Below are positions 1-6,834 of a stretch of 16,985 bases of DNA, piece by piece. Under the pieces are notes generated by a model. That model worked only from the letters and a program-made list of their open reading frames with translations. It did no database searches and was not told the origin of the DNA. The translations under genes were made by a program, and so were the position numbers. Location of the stretch: assembly GCA_937925635.1 (NCBI GenBank), contig CALALX010000029.1, positions 1 through 16,985 on the forward strand. The letters are read 5' to 3'. The stretch comes from an uncultured Caulobacter sp. GTDB taxonomy: Bacteria; Pseudomonadota; Alphaproteobacteria; Caulobacterales; Caulobacteraceae. Numbering within the stretch: the first letter of the stretch is position 1; every line of letters begins with the position of its first letter.

Positions 1-1239
1 GTCCAACTCGTCGCGGGCGATGCGGGTCCCGCGCGCGATGTCGGCCGTGAGGACGCCCGAGCCGAGACCGAACGCCGAGTCATTGGCGATACGGATGGCA
101 TGGGCTTCGTCCCGAGCGCGGATCACAGACGCCACCGGGCCGAAAATCTCTTCGTCGTAGGCCGGCTGGCCCGGCCCCACCTCGGCGAGGACGGTGGCTG
201 GATACCAGGCCCCCGCCTGATCCGGGACCTCGCCGCCGAGCAGGAGTCGCGCGCCGCCGGCGATGCTGGCTTCGACCTGTCGGTTGATCTCGTCCCGCGC
301 CGCCACGCTTACCAGCGGGCCGAACCTCGTGGCGGGGTCGGTCGGGTCGCCCGGCGTGAAGGCGCGCATCGCGTCGACCAGGGCGGCCTCGAAGCGCTCG
401 AGCACGCTCTCGACGACGATGAACCGCTTGCCGGCGATGCAGCTCTGGCCCGCGTTGACCATGCGCGCTGTCGCCGCGATCTTCGCCGCGAGGGCGATGT
501 CCGCGTCCTCGAGCACGATGTAGGCGTCGCTTCCGCCCAGCTCCAGGACGACCTTCTTCAGCGCCGCGCCGGCGGCGGCGGCGACCTTGCGGCCGGCGGC
601 GACACTGCCGGTCAGGGTCACCGCCGCGATCCGGTCGTCGCGGATCAGGGGTTCCACATAGTCACTCGGAATCAGCAGCGTCCGGAACAGGTTCCGGGGA
701 AAGCCGGCCTCGCGGAACAGCTCCTCAATGGCCAGGGCGCAGCCCGGGACGTTGCTGGCGTGCTTCAGCACCGCCGCATTGCCCGCCATCAGGGCCGGGG
801 CGGCGAAACGGATGACCTGCCAGAAAGGGAAGTTCCACGGCATCACCGCCAGAACCACGCCGAGCGGGTTGAAGGTTGCGCAGGCCGTCGGACCGCCGAC
901 GTCGACGGGTTCGTCCGTCAGGAAGCCTGCGGCGTGGTCGGCGAAGAACTCGCAGGCGACCGCGCACTTTTCGACCTCGGCCCGGCCGTCCGTCAGGGTC
1001 TTTCCCATCTCGGCGGTCATCAGCGCGGCGTACTCATCCCGGCGCGCGCGCAGGACCGCGGCGGCCGCCTTCATCAATCCGGCGCGCGCGTCGAAGCCAG
1101 TCCGCCGCCAGCCCTCGAACGCCCGCCGGGCGTGGTTCAGCTCGGCAAGGGCCTCGTCGAGGGTCAGGCCGTCATGGACCGTGCCCGGCGCTCCGGTGGC
1201 GGGGTTCGTGGTCGGAAAGCGAGGCTTGGCGGGCGTCAT
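1..1239 (-). CDS. NAD(P)-dependent aldehyde dehydrogenase, succinate-semialdehyde dehydrogenase type (3' end beyond window)
   Basis: This cytoplasmic enzyme of the aldehyde dehydrogenase superfamily would oxidise an aldehyde, most likely succinate semialdehyde, to the acid. The 413 codons present read without a stop from ATG 1239 to the left edge; the family is about 455-460 residues, so some 45 C-terminal residues are missing. The cofactor-domain motif MPWNFPFWQ is clear. The general-base Glu233 lies in LELGGSD and the nucleophile Cys267 in NAGQSCIAGKR, 34 residues apart as is usual in the superfamily. EEIFGPV and ANDSAFGLGSG follow near the window edge. LELGGSD with the N-terminal NPATG resembles the Sad/YneI-GabD1 branch, which is why I prefer succinate semialdehyde, but other small aldehydes are possible. 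The start is fixed by AAGGAG at 1252-1247 with a 7-base spacer. It lies 67 bases downstream of the hypothetical gene on the same strand, so co-transcription is possible. Confidence 0.9.
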   Translation of the reverse strand, partial: MTPAKPRFPTTNPATGAPGTVHDGLTLDEALAELNHARRAFEGWRRTGFDARAGLMKAAAAVLRARRDEYAALMTAEMGKTLTDGRAEVEKCAVACEFFADHAAGFLTDEPVDVGGPTACATFNPLGVVLAVMPWNFPFWQVIRFAAPALMAGNAAVLKHASNVPGCALAIEELFREAGFPRNLFRTLLIPSDYVEPLIRDDRIAAVTLTGSVAAGRKVAAAAGAALKKVVLELGGSDAYIVLEDADIALAAKIAATARMVNAGQSCIAGKRFIVVESVLERFEAALVDAMRAFTPGDPTDPATRFGPLVSVAARDEINRQVEASIAGGARLLLGGEVPDQAGAWYPATVLAEVGPGQPAYDEEIFGPVASVIRARDEAHAIRIANDSAFGLGSGVLTADIARGTRIARDELD

Positions 1240-1306
1240 GGCGCGACTCCTTGAGGGCGTCGTCACAACGCCTCGCCTCGAGCAGCCGTTCAAGCCGTGA
1301 TTGCGA

Positions 1307-1882
1307 TCAGGCCGCGTCGGCGGCGCGTCCACTCGGCACTTCAGCCGCTGACGGGACTTCCTGGATGTAGCGCTCGATCATCGCGGCGCGACGGGCCATG
1401 TCGAGCACGGCCGGCGGCGCGTCCTCGGGCGATTCCGCCACCAGGGCGATCAGCTCCTGGGCGATCTTCTGCAGGCGGGGCGCGCTGGCGATCAGCCTGG
1501 CCTGGCGTTCGATCTTGTTCGGATCGCGATCGTACTCGGCGCCGGGCGTGCGCCAGCCGCCCCAGTCGGCCTGATCGGTGACGACGATCGGATAGGTGCC
1601 GGGGAAGGGATGGTGGGCGCAATCCCCTTCCTGTTGCCACTTGTTCTTGGCCCGCATCAGCCGCCAGCTGCCGCCCGCCACGCCGCCGTCGGCCTCGTCG
1701 ACCCGGTCCTCGGGCTTCAATTCATGGGCGTGGAATTCACGGCCGAGGCCCACGTCATAGGTGACGCGCACCGGCTCGTCGAAGCCCTTGGCCCAGATCG
1801 GCACGATCTTGTCGATGGTCGCCCAGGCGCCGACGCTCTCGACCCAGACCTTCTGGTTCCGCTGAAAAACGGCCTTCGCCAT
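1307..1882 (-). CDS. Conserved hypothetical protein, 191 aa, with a phage-protein-like ARLIASAP motif
   Basis: I do not recognise a named family. There is no signal peptide or membrane segment, so it is probably cytoplasmic. Residues 1-60 (MAKAVFQRNQKVWVE at the N-terminus) look like a small beta-barrel of the SH3/KOW-like kind, with alternating hydrophobic residues and Trp. The middle section is rich in Trp, His and Pro (HPFPGTYP, DWGGWRTPG, AEYDRDP). The C-terminal third is helical and begins with QARLIASAPRLQKIAQEL, which resembles the ARLIAAAPxLLxAL stretch common in small phage and prophage proteins. ATG 1882 gives a complete frame ending in TGA at 1307; no strong Shine-Dalgarno is visible, only a weak purine run. 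It is divergent from the acyl-CoA dehydrogenase operon and upstream of the aldehyde dehydrogenase. The function is unknown. Confidence 0.72.
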   Translation of the reverse strand: MAKAVFQRNQKVWVESVGAWATIDKIVPIWAKGFDEPVRVTYDVGLGREFHAHELKPEDRVDEADGGVAGGSWRLMRAKNKWQQEGDCAHHPFPGTYPIVVTDQADWGGWRTPGAEYDRDPNKIERQARLIASAPRLQKIAQELIALVAESPEDAPPAVLDMARRAAMIERYIQEVPSAAEVPSGRAADAA

Positions 1883-1929
1883 GACCTGCGCCTTCTGCCC
1901 GGTGTGACCGCCGATAAGAACCTGAATTC

Positions 1930-1946
1930 ATTGACGCGAGGTCAAT
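1930..1946. promoter_or_regulatory. Perfect 6-bp inverted repeat in a divergent promoter region (candidate operator)
   Basis: ATTGAC and GTCAAT flank a 5-base spacer in the 140-base gap between the hypothetical gene (minus) and the acyl-CoA dehydrogenase operon (plus). Each arm also carries TTGAC, the -35 core of primary-sigma promoters: TTGACG reads plus and TTGACC reads minus. I could not find a convincing -10 box for either direction. It may be an operator, a pair of -35 elements, or chance. Confidence 0.35.
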
Positions 1947-2022
1947 CTTTCCCCGCCCGCAAACCTGTCTAGAGTGGCGCCCGACAAGACACGACCGCGT
2001 CCGTGCGCGGCGGGAGGATGCC

Positions 2023-3138
2023 GTGAACTTCGACTATTCCGACGACCAGAAATTCCTGAAGAACGAGGCGCGCAAGTTCCTTGAGGCGCACAGCGACAGC
2101 ACCGCCGTACGCAAGGTGCTGAACGACGACGCGGTGTCGTACGACAAGGCGCTGTGGAAGGGCGTGGCCGAACAGGGCTGGCTCGGCGCCGCGATCCCCG
2201 AGGAGTTCGGCGGCCTGGGCCTGGGCCATATCGAGCTCTGCGCCATCGCCGAGGAGCTTGGCCGTTCGGTGGCCCCGATCCCGTTCGCCTCGACGGTCTA
2301 TTTCGTGGCCGAGGCGATCATGCTGGCCGGCAGCGACGCGCAGAAGGCGGACCTGCTGCCGAAGATCGCCGCCGGTGAGCTGATCGGCTGCTACGCCACC
2401 TCCGAAGGTCCCGGCCTGGTCGACGCCAAGTCGCTGACCTGCAAGGTCGAGGGCGGCAAGCTGTCGGGCGTCAAGATCCCGGTGACCGACGGCGACATCG
2501 CCGACGTCGCCCTGGTCCTGGCCGGCGAGGGCGGCAAGCCGTCCCTGTTCCTGGTCGACCTGAACGGCGAGGGCGTCGCCCGCGAGACGCTGAAGAGCCT
2601 CGATCCCACCCGCGGCGTGGCCAAGCTGACCTTCAACGGCGCGTCGGCGACCCGTGTCGGCGCGGCGGGCGAAGGGCTCGCCATCAGCGAGCAGGTCTTC
2701 GACCGCGCCGCCATCCTGCTGGCCTTTGAACAGACCGGCGGCGCCGACAAGTGCCTGGAGATGGCCAAGGACTACGCCATGAACCGCTATGCCTTCGGGC
2801 GGGTGATCGGCGGCTACCAGGCGATCAAGCACAAGCTGGCCGACATGTACGTCAAGAACGAGGTCTCGCGCAGCAACTGCTACTACGGCGCCTGGGCCCT
2901 CAACACGAACGCGGCGGAGCTGCCGGTGGCCGCCTCGGCCGCCCGCATCGCGGCCAGCGAGGCCTACTGGTTCGCCAGCAAGGAAAACATCCAGACCCAC
3001 GGCGGCATGGGCTTCACCTGGGAAGTGGATTGTCACCTCTACTACCGCCGTTCGCGCCAGCTGGCCCTCGTGGCCCACGCGCCGAAGGTCTGGAAGGAAC
3101 GGCTCGTCAGCCAACTCGAACGCAGGAACGCCGCGTAA
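2023..3138 (+). CDS. Acyl-CoA dehydrogenase-like protein, probable non-catalytic subunit of a heteromeric enzyme
   Basis: This 371-residue protein has the acyl-CoA dehydrogenase fold: an N-terminal helical domain (1-120), a middle beta domain (about 121-220) and a C-terminal helical domain (221-371). EFGGLGLG (61-68), the helix-G region with FGR (258-260), and HGGMGFTWEVD (326-336) mark the family. Key elements are altered. The usual substrate/FAD loop TEPxAGSD is replaced by TSEGPGLVD. The helix-G position that carries Glu in isovaleryl-CoA dehydrogenase-type enzymes is Asp227 (FDRAAIL). The MCAD-type YEGT motif is absent. This fits the non-catalytic partner in alpha2beta2 enzymes such as the actinobacterial steroid-degrading FadE pairs. 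The start is GTG 2023, set by GGGAGGA at 2012-2018. The next gene follows after 20 bases. The substrate cannot be read from the sequence; side chains of sterols, bile acids or branched fatty acids are possibilities. Confidence 0.9.
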   Translation: MNFDYSDDQKFLKNEARKFLEAHSDSTAVRKVLNDDAVSYDKALWKGVAEQGWLGAAIPEEFGGLGLGHIELCAIAEELGRSVAPIPFASTVYFVAEAIMLAGSDAQKADLLPKIAAGELIGCYATSEGPGLVDAKSLTCKVEGGKLSGVKIPVTDGDIADVALVLAGEGGKPSLFLVDLNGEGVARETLKSLDPTRGVAKLTFNGASATRVGAAGEGLAISEQVFDRAAILLAFEQTGGADKCLEMAKDYAMNRYAFGRVIGGYQAIKHKLADMYVKNEVSRSNCYYGAWALNTNAAELPVAASAARIAASEAYWFASKENIQTHGGMGFTWEVDCHLYYRRSRQLALVAHAPKVWKERLVSQLERRNAA

Positions 3139-3158
3139 GCGGACGGGAGGAAAAGATC

Positions 3159-4400
3159 ATGGATTTCAACGACTCTCCCGAAGAAGCCGCCTACCGTGAG
3201 AAGGCTCGTGCCTGGCTGGAAACCAACGCCGCCGAGCACAAGAACAACTCAAGCGCCAACGGCCGCCGACCCAACAGCCCAGAGCACATGGCCCTGGCCA
3301 AGGCCTGGCAGGCCAAGAAGGCCGACGCCGGCTACGCCTGCATCACCTGGCCTAAGGAGTGGGGCGGGGCCGGCGGCACGCCGATCCAGTCTGTGATCTT
3401 CGGCCAGGAAGAATCCAAGGTCGGCGTCAACTACGGCTATTTCACCATCGGCCTGGGCATGTGCGTCCCGACCGTGATGGCCTTCGCCGACGCCGAGACC
3501 AAGACCCGCTTCGTCAAGCCGGCGATGCGCGGCGAGGAGATCTGGTGCCAGCTGTTCTCCGAACCGGCCGGCGGTTCGGACGTCGCCGCCTCGCGCACCC
3601 GTGCGGTCAAGGCCGATGACGGCTCCGGCGACTGGATCATCAACGGCCAGAAGGTCTGGACCACCGGCGCGCAATACTGCGACTTCGGCATCCTGCTGGT
3701 CCGCACCGACCCCGACGTGCCCAAGCACAAGGGCATGACCATGTTCTGGATCGACATGCACGATCCGGCCGTGGAAGTCCGCCCGATCCACCAGGCCAGC
3801 GGCGGCAGCGAGTTCAACGAGGTCTACTTCACCGACCTGCGCGTGAAGGACAGCCAACGGTTGGGCGGCGTCGGCGACGGCTGGAAGGTGGCGCTGGTCA
3901 CCCTGATGAACGAGCGCCTGGCGGTCGGCGGCTCTTCCGGCCCGGACTACAAGACCATCATGGAGCTGGCCCGCCAGACCGACACGGTCAGCGGCGCCGC
4001 GGCCATCAAGGACGCCGGCTTCCGCGAGAAGCTGGCCGACTGGTACGTGGCGGCCGAGGGCCTGAAACTGACCCGTTTCCGGACCATGACCGCCCTGTCG
4101 CGCGGCCAGACGCCGGGACCGGAAAGCTCGATCGGCAAGATCATCGCCGCCAACCAGATGCAGGAGATGAGCAACTACGGCGTCGAGCTGGAAGACCAGT
4201 ACGGCATCCTGGTCGACCCGGGCGAAGCGCCGATGCAGGCCGCCTTCCAGCAGAGCCTGCTGTGGGCGCCGGGCCTCCGCATCGCCGGCGGCACCGACGA
4301 GATCCTGAAGAACATCATCGCCGAACGCGTGCTGGGCCTGCCTGGCGACGTGCGCGTCGACAAGGATGTCGCCTTCAAGGACGTCCCGACGGGCCGCTAG
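3159..4400 (+). CDS. Acyl-CoA dehydrogenase, probable catalytic subunit of a heteromeric enzyme
   Basis: This 413-residue flavoprotein would introduce the alpha,beta double bond into an acyl-CoA. It has a complete family profile: WPKEWGGAGG (64-73), the FAD/substrate loop FSEPAGGSD (133-141), NGQKVWTTGA (162-171) and FTDLRVKDSQRLGG in the middle domain. Helix G reads LMNERLAVGG, which places Glu252 where isovaleryl-CoA dehydrogenase-type enzymes carry their catalytic base. At the alternative MCAD position the protein reads IAGGTDEI (375-382), so YEGT Glu is replaced by Gly. Helix G is therefore the only candidate base. The start is ATG 3159 with GGGAGGA at 3145-3151; that same sequence precedes the first gene, which suggests matched translation of two subunits. 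The stop is TAG, followed by a strong hairpin. The physiological substrate is unknown. Confidence 0.93.
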   Translation: MDFNDSPEEAAYREKARAWLETNAAEHKNNSSANGRRPNSPEHMALAKAWQAKKADAGYACITWPKEWGGAGGTPIQSVIFGQEESKVGVNYGYFTIGLGMCVPTVMAFADAETKTRFVKPAMRGEEIWCQLFSEPAGGSDVAASRTRAVKADDGSGDWIINGQKVWTTGAQYCDFGILLVRTDPDVPKHKGMTMFWIDMHDPAVEVRPIHQASGGSEFNEVYFTDLRVKDSQRLGGVGDGWKVALVTLMNERLAVGGSSGPDYKTIMELARQTDTVSGAAAIKDAGFREKLADWYVAAEGLKLTRFRTMTALSRGQTPGPESSIGKIIAANQMQEMSNYGVELEDQYGILVDPGEAPMQAAFQQSLLWAPGLRIAGGTDEILKNIIAERVLGLPGDVRVDKDVAFKDVPTGR

Positions 4401-4421
4401 GCCTGGCCGGCGACACTGGCG

Positions 4422-4448
4422 CGGAGGCGGCCGTCACGGCCGCCTCCG
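4422..4448 (+). terminator. Perfect 12-bp GC-rich hairpin after the acyl-CoA dehydrogenase operon
   Basis: Arms 4422-4433 and 4437-4448 are exact reverse complements around a 3-base TCA loop, beginning 22 bases after the TAG stop at 4400. The following bases (TTCGCATTTCC) are only moderately T-rich. This is probably a terminator or mRNA-stabilising structure for the upstream operon. It sits just ahead of the next gene's ribosome-binding site at 4460-4465. Confidence 0.65.
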
Positions 4449-4469
4449 TTCGCATTTCCGGGAGGCTCC

Positions 4470-4721
4470 GTGCCCGTCACCCTCATCGGCCTCGTCGCAG
4501 CCGCCTGCACGACGGTCGCCTTCCTGCCCCAGGCGATCAAGACCTGGCGAACCCGGTCGACGGCGGACCTGTCGCTGCCGATGTTCCTGCTGACGACCGT
4601 CGGCGTGGTGCTCTGGATGGTCTACGGCCTGGTGCTGGGCGACTGGCCGCTCATCATCGGCAACGGTGTGACGCTGCTGCTGTCCGGCTCCATCCTGTAC
4701 TGCAAGCTACGTTACGGCTGA
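4470..4721 (+). CDS. SemiSWEET family sugar transporter (single three-helix unit)
   Basis: This 83-residue integral membrane protein has three predicted helices: about 4-22, 35-57 and 60-79. It matches bacterial SemiSWEET proteins, which are half-size relatives of plant SWEETs that dimerise to move mono- or disaccharides down their gradient across the inner membrane. The PQ-loop signature FLPQAIKTWRTRSTADLS is intact, with the proline that acts as helix-1 hinge. The second helix reads VGVVLWMVYG, and the third carries the conserved Asn of the sugar-binding pocket (IIGNGVTL). The start is GTG 4470, fixed by GGGAGG at 4460-4465. The stop at 4721 lies 4 bases from the stop of the convergent GH15 gene. 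The sugar carried cannot be deduced. Confidence 0.93.
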   Translation: MPVTLIGLVAAACTTVAFLPQAIKTWRTRSTADLSLPMFLLTTVGVVLWMVYGLVLGDWPLIIGNGVTLLLSGSILYCKLRYG

Positions 4722-4725
4722 GACG

Positions 4726-6531
4726 CTACTCCGCCGCCGCCAGTTCCGCCCGCTGTTCGCTCGGCTTGTCGGCGCGGCTGAGATTGTAGGCGGCGTTGAT
4801 CAGGCCGATGTGGCTGAAGGCCTGCGGGAAGTTGCCGACCTGTCGACCCGCCCTCGGGTCGTACTCCTCGGCCAGCAGGCCGACGTCGTTGCGGATCGAC
4901 AGCAGGCGCTCGAACAACGCCTCGGCGTCATCGCGCCGGCCGATCAGCACGTAGGCGTTCACCAGCCAGAAGCTGCAGGCCAGAAAGGCGCCCTCGCCCG
5001 GCGGCAGGCCATCGTCGACCTGGCGCGTGTCGTAGCGCAGCACGAAGCCATCTCGCAGCAGGTCCTGCTCGACGGCTTCGACGGTGCCGATGAACTTCGG
5101 GTCGTCTGGGGCCACGAAGCCCAGTTCGGCCAGCAGCAGCAGGCTGGCGTCGAGGGACTTGCCGCCGTAGGCGCGCACGAAGGTCCCGCGCTCGGCGTCG
5201 AAGCCCTTCTCGAGGATGTCGGCGCGGATCTCCTCGCGCAGCTTGCGCCACGGCTCGGCGTCGCCGGGCAGGCCGTAGTGGTCGACCGCCTTCACCGCGC
5301 GGTCGATGGCCACCCAGGCCATGACCTTGGAGAAGGTGTAGTGCTTGCGCTCCGAACGGTCTTCCCAGATGCCGTCGTCGGGCTGGTTCCAGACCTTGGC
5401 GACGTGGTCGGTCAGAGCTTTCTCGACAGCCCAGGCGGCCTCATTGCCGGTCAGGCCGCCGCGGCGGGCCTGGTGCAGGCTGTCGGCGAGCTCGCCGTAG
5501 ACGTCGAGCTGGAACTGGGTCGATGCGGCGTTGCCGATGCGGACAGGTCGCGAATTCTCATAGCCGCTCAGCCAGTCGACCTCCCACTCGGTCAGTCGGC
5601 GCTCGCCGCCGACGCCGTACATGATGCGCATGTCGGCGGGGCTGCCGGCCACCGCCCGCAGCAGCCAGTCCCGCCAAGCCTGGGCCTCGTCGTAGTAGCC
5701 GGCGTTCATCAGGGCCAGCAGGGTCAGGGTGGCGTCCCGGATCCAGCAGTAGCGGTAGTCCCAGTTGCGCGGCCCGCCGATCTGCTCGGGCAGCGACGTG
5801 GTGGCGGCGGCCACGACGCCGCCAGTCGGGGCATGGGTCAGGGCTTTCAGTGTGATCAGCGACCGGCGGATCGGTTCGGCCCAGCGGCCGCTGACGTCCG
5901 CTCTGGCGGCCCAGTCGGCCCAGAAGTGTTCGGTCTCGGCCAGCGCCTGACGCGGGCTGGTCGCCGAGGGCGCCGGGCAGTGAGAGGGCGACCAGGTCAG
6001 GGTGAAGGGGGTGGTTTCGCCGCCCGAGACCACGAAATCCGCCAGCAGTCGTCCGTGGTCCTCACGAATGCCGACGGGGGTGCGAAGCAGCACCATGTCC
6101 GGCCCGGCGATGGAGCGGTGCGCGCCGCCTTCCGTCCGCTGGATCCAGGGCCGCACGGCGCCATAGCCGAAGCGCAGAACCAGCTCTGACCGGAATCGCA
6201 CCGTGCCCCAGTCTCCGTGGATCAGTCGCACCAGCTCCGGCGCGCCCTTGCGGGGCGGCATGAAGTCGATGATCGTGGCCGCGCCGTCCTCGGTCTCGAC
6301 ACGAGTCTCGAGGATCAGGGAGCCCGGCCGATATCGCCGGGTGACCACTGCGCCCTCGTCAATGGTCTCGATCAGCCAGCGTCCGTTCTTCTCGTCGCCG
6401 AGCAGGGCGGCGAAACAGGCGTCCGAGTCGAAGCGGGGCCAGCACAACCAGTCGATCGAGCCGTTGCGGCCGACCAGGGCGCAGGATTCGCAGTCCCCGA
6501 TCAGGGCATAGTCTTCGATCTTCTGTCGCAT
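4726..6531 (-). CDS. Glycoside hydrolase family 15 protein (glucoamylase / trehalase-like)
   Basis: This enzyme would release glucose from an alpha-glucoside (alpha-1,4 oligosaccharide or trehalose) by inversion. The 601-residue protein starts MRQKIEDYALIGDCESCALVG, the usual N-terminus of bacterial GH15 proteins, followed by an N-terminal beta-sandwich (about 1-210) and an (alpha/alpha)6 barrel (about 215-590). Landmarks are NWDYRYCWIRDA (256-267), GYENSRPVRIGNAA (323-336), DGIWEDR with the probable general acid Glu390, and LAEEYDP with the probable general base Glu555. There is no signal peptide, so it should act in the cytoplasm, for example on trehalose or glycogen fragments. The frame is open upstream to 6678, but the extra 49 residues are Arg-rich with no family resemblance. 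I therefore chose ATG 6531, although its Shine-Dalgarno (GGGGG, 11 bases upstream) is poor. The stop is TAG. Glucoamylase and trehalase members cannot be separated reliably by eye. Confidence 0.93.
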   Translation of the reverse strand: MRQKIEDYALIGDCESCALVGRNGSIDWLCWPRFDSDACFAALLGDEKNGRWLIETIDEGAVVTRRYRPGSLILETRVETEDGAATIIDFMPPRKGAPELVRLIHGDWGTVRFRSELVLRFGYGAVRPWIQRTEGGAHRSIAGPDMVLLRTPVGIREDHGRLLADFVVSGGETTPFTLTWSPSHCPAPSATSPRQALAETEHFWADWAARADVSGRWAEPIRRSLITLKALTHAPTGGVVAAATTSLPEQIGGPRNWDYRYCWIRDATLTLLALMNAGYYDEAQAWRDWLLRAVAGSPADMRIMYGVGGERRLTEWEVDWLSGYENSRPVRIGNAASTQFQLDVYGELADSLHQARRGGLTGNEAAWAVEKALTDHVAKVWNQPDDGIWEDRSERKHYTFSKVMAWVAIDRAVKAVDHYGLPGDAEPWRKLREEIRADILEKGFDAERGTFVRAYGGKSLDASLLLLAELGFVAPDDPKFIGTVEAVEQDLLRDGFVLRYDTRQVDDGLPPGEGAFLACSFWLVNAYVLIGRRDDAEALFERLLSIRNDVGLLAEEYDPRAGRQVGNFPQAFSHIGLINAAYNLSRADKPSEQRAELAAAE

Positions 6532-6834
6532 CGTCGACAGAACCCCCGAAAGCGGGCGCCGGTTCAATGCAATCACGCGTGAAGGTGATCGCCCCGCTCG
6601 TCCAGGCCGAAGGTACAGCTTGCCAGGCGACGCGGGTACGCGCGCGCCCTCGGAACGCCGCAACGAGACCCAACGCAATTTCGCCTTTCGGGCGAACTCG
6701 TTTCTCTCTGGACACGCGGGCCCGGAAATATGGTTAACCGGGGACCCTCGCGTGCTTGACTCGACGCGGGGGCCTGCGAAGAGTCGCGTTCGCCGAATGA
6801 GTTAACGGCCTGGGTGCGTGAGGGGGTGAAGAGT
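6532..6834. promoter_or_regulatory. 303-base divergent intergenic region with GTTAAC and GANTC sites
   Basis: This gap must hold promoters for the GH15 gene (leftward) and the lipoprotein operon (rightward). It contains a small hairpin (6680-6685 with 6691-6696, 6-bp arms, 5-base loop) and two GTTAAC palindromes at 6733-6738 and 6801-6806. Two GANTC sites, the CcrM methylation target, lie at 6758-6762 and 6781-6785. TTAAC is half of the CtrA box known from Caulobacter, but the full TTAA-N7-TTAA spacing is not present. No convincing -35/-10 pair was found. Confidence 0.45.

Noticed and set aside
100..1254. 384-codon plus-strand frame at the left edge
   Set aside because: The minus strand encodes an aldehyde dehydrogenase with Glu233 and Cys267 in their conserved motifs.
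1969..3114. 381-codon minus-strand frame opposite the first acyl-CoA dehydrogenase
   Set aside because: The plus strand encodes a clear acyl-CoA dehydrogenase-like protein; the antisense translation is low-complexity.
4810..6189. 459-codon plus-strand frame opposite the GH15 gene
   Set aside because: The GH15 protein on the minus strand carries all catalytic motifs, and the mirror frame has none.
6532..6678. 49-codon N-terminal extension of the GH15 gene
   Set aside because: The extension is Arg-rich and unlike the family, whose N-terminus matches the internal Met at 6531.
6755..6790. TTGAC at 6756-6760 as a -35 box for the lipoprotein operon
   Set aside because: No -10 box of either E. 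coli or Caulobacter type is found at usable spacing.
6814..6834. In-frame GTG start for the lipoprotein
   Set aside because: GAGGGGG at 6820-6826 lies downstream of this GTG and is correctly placed for ATG 6835.
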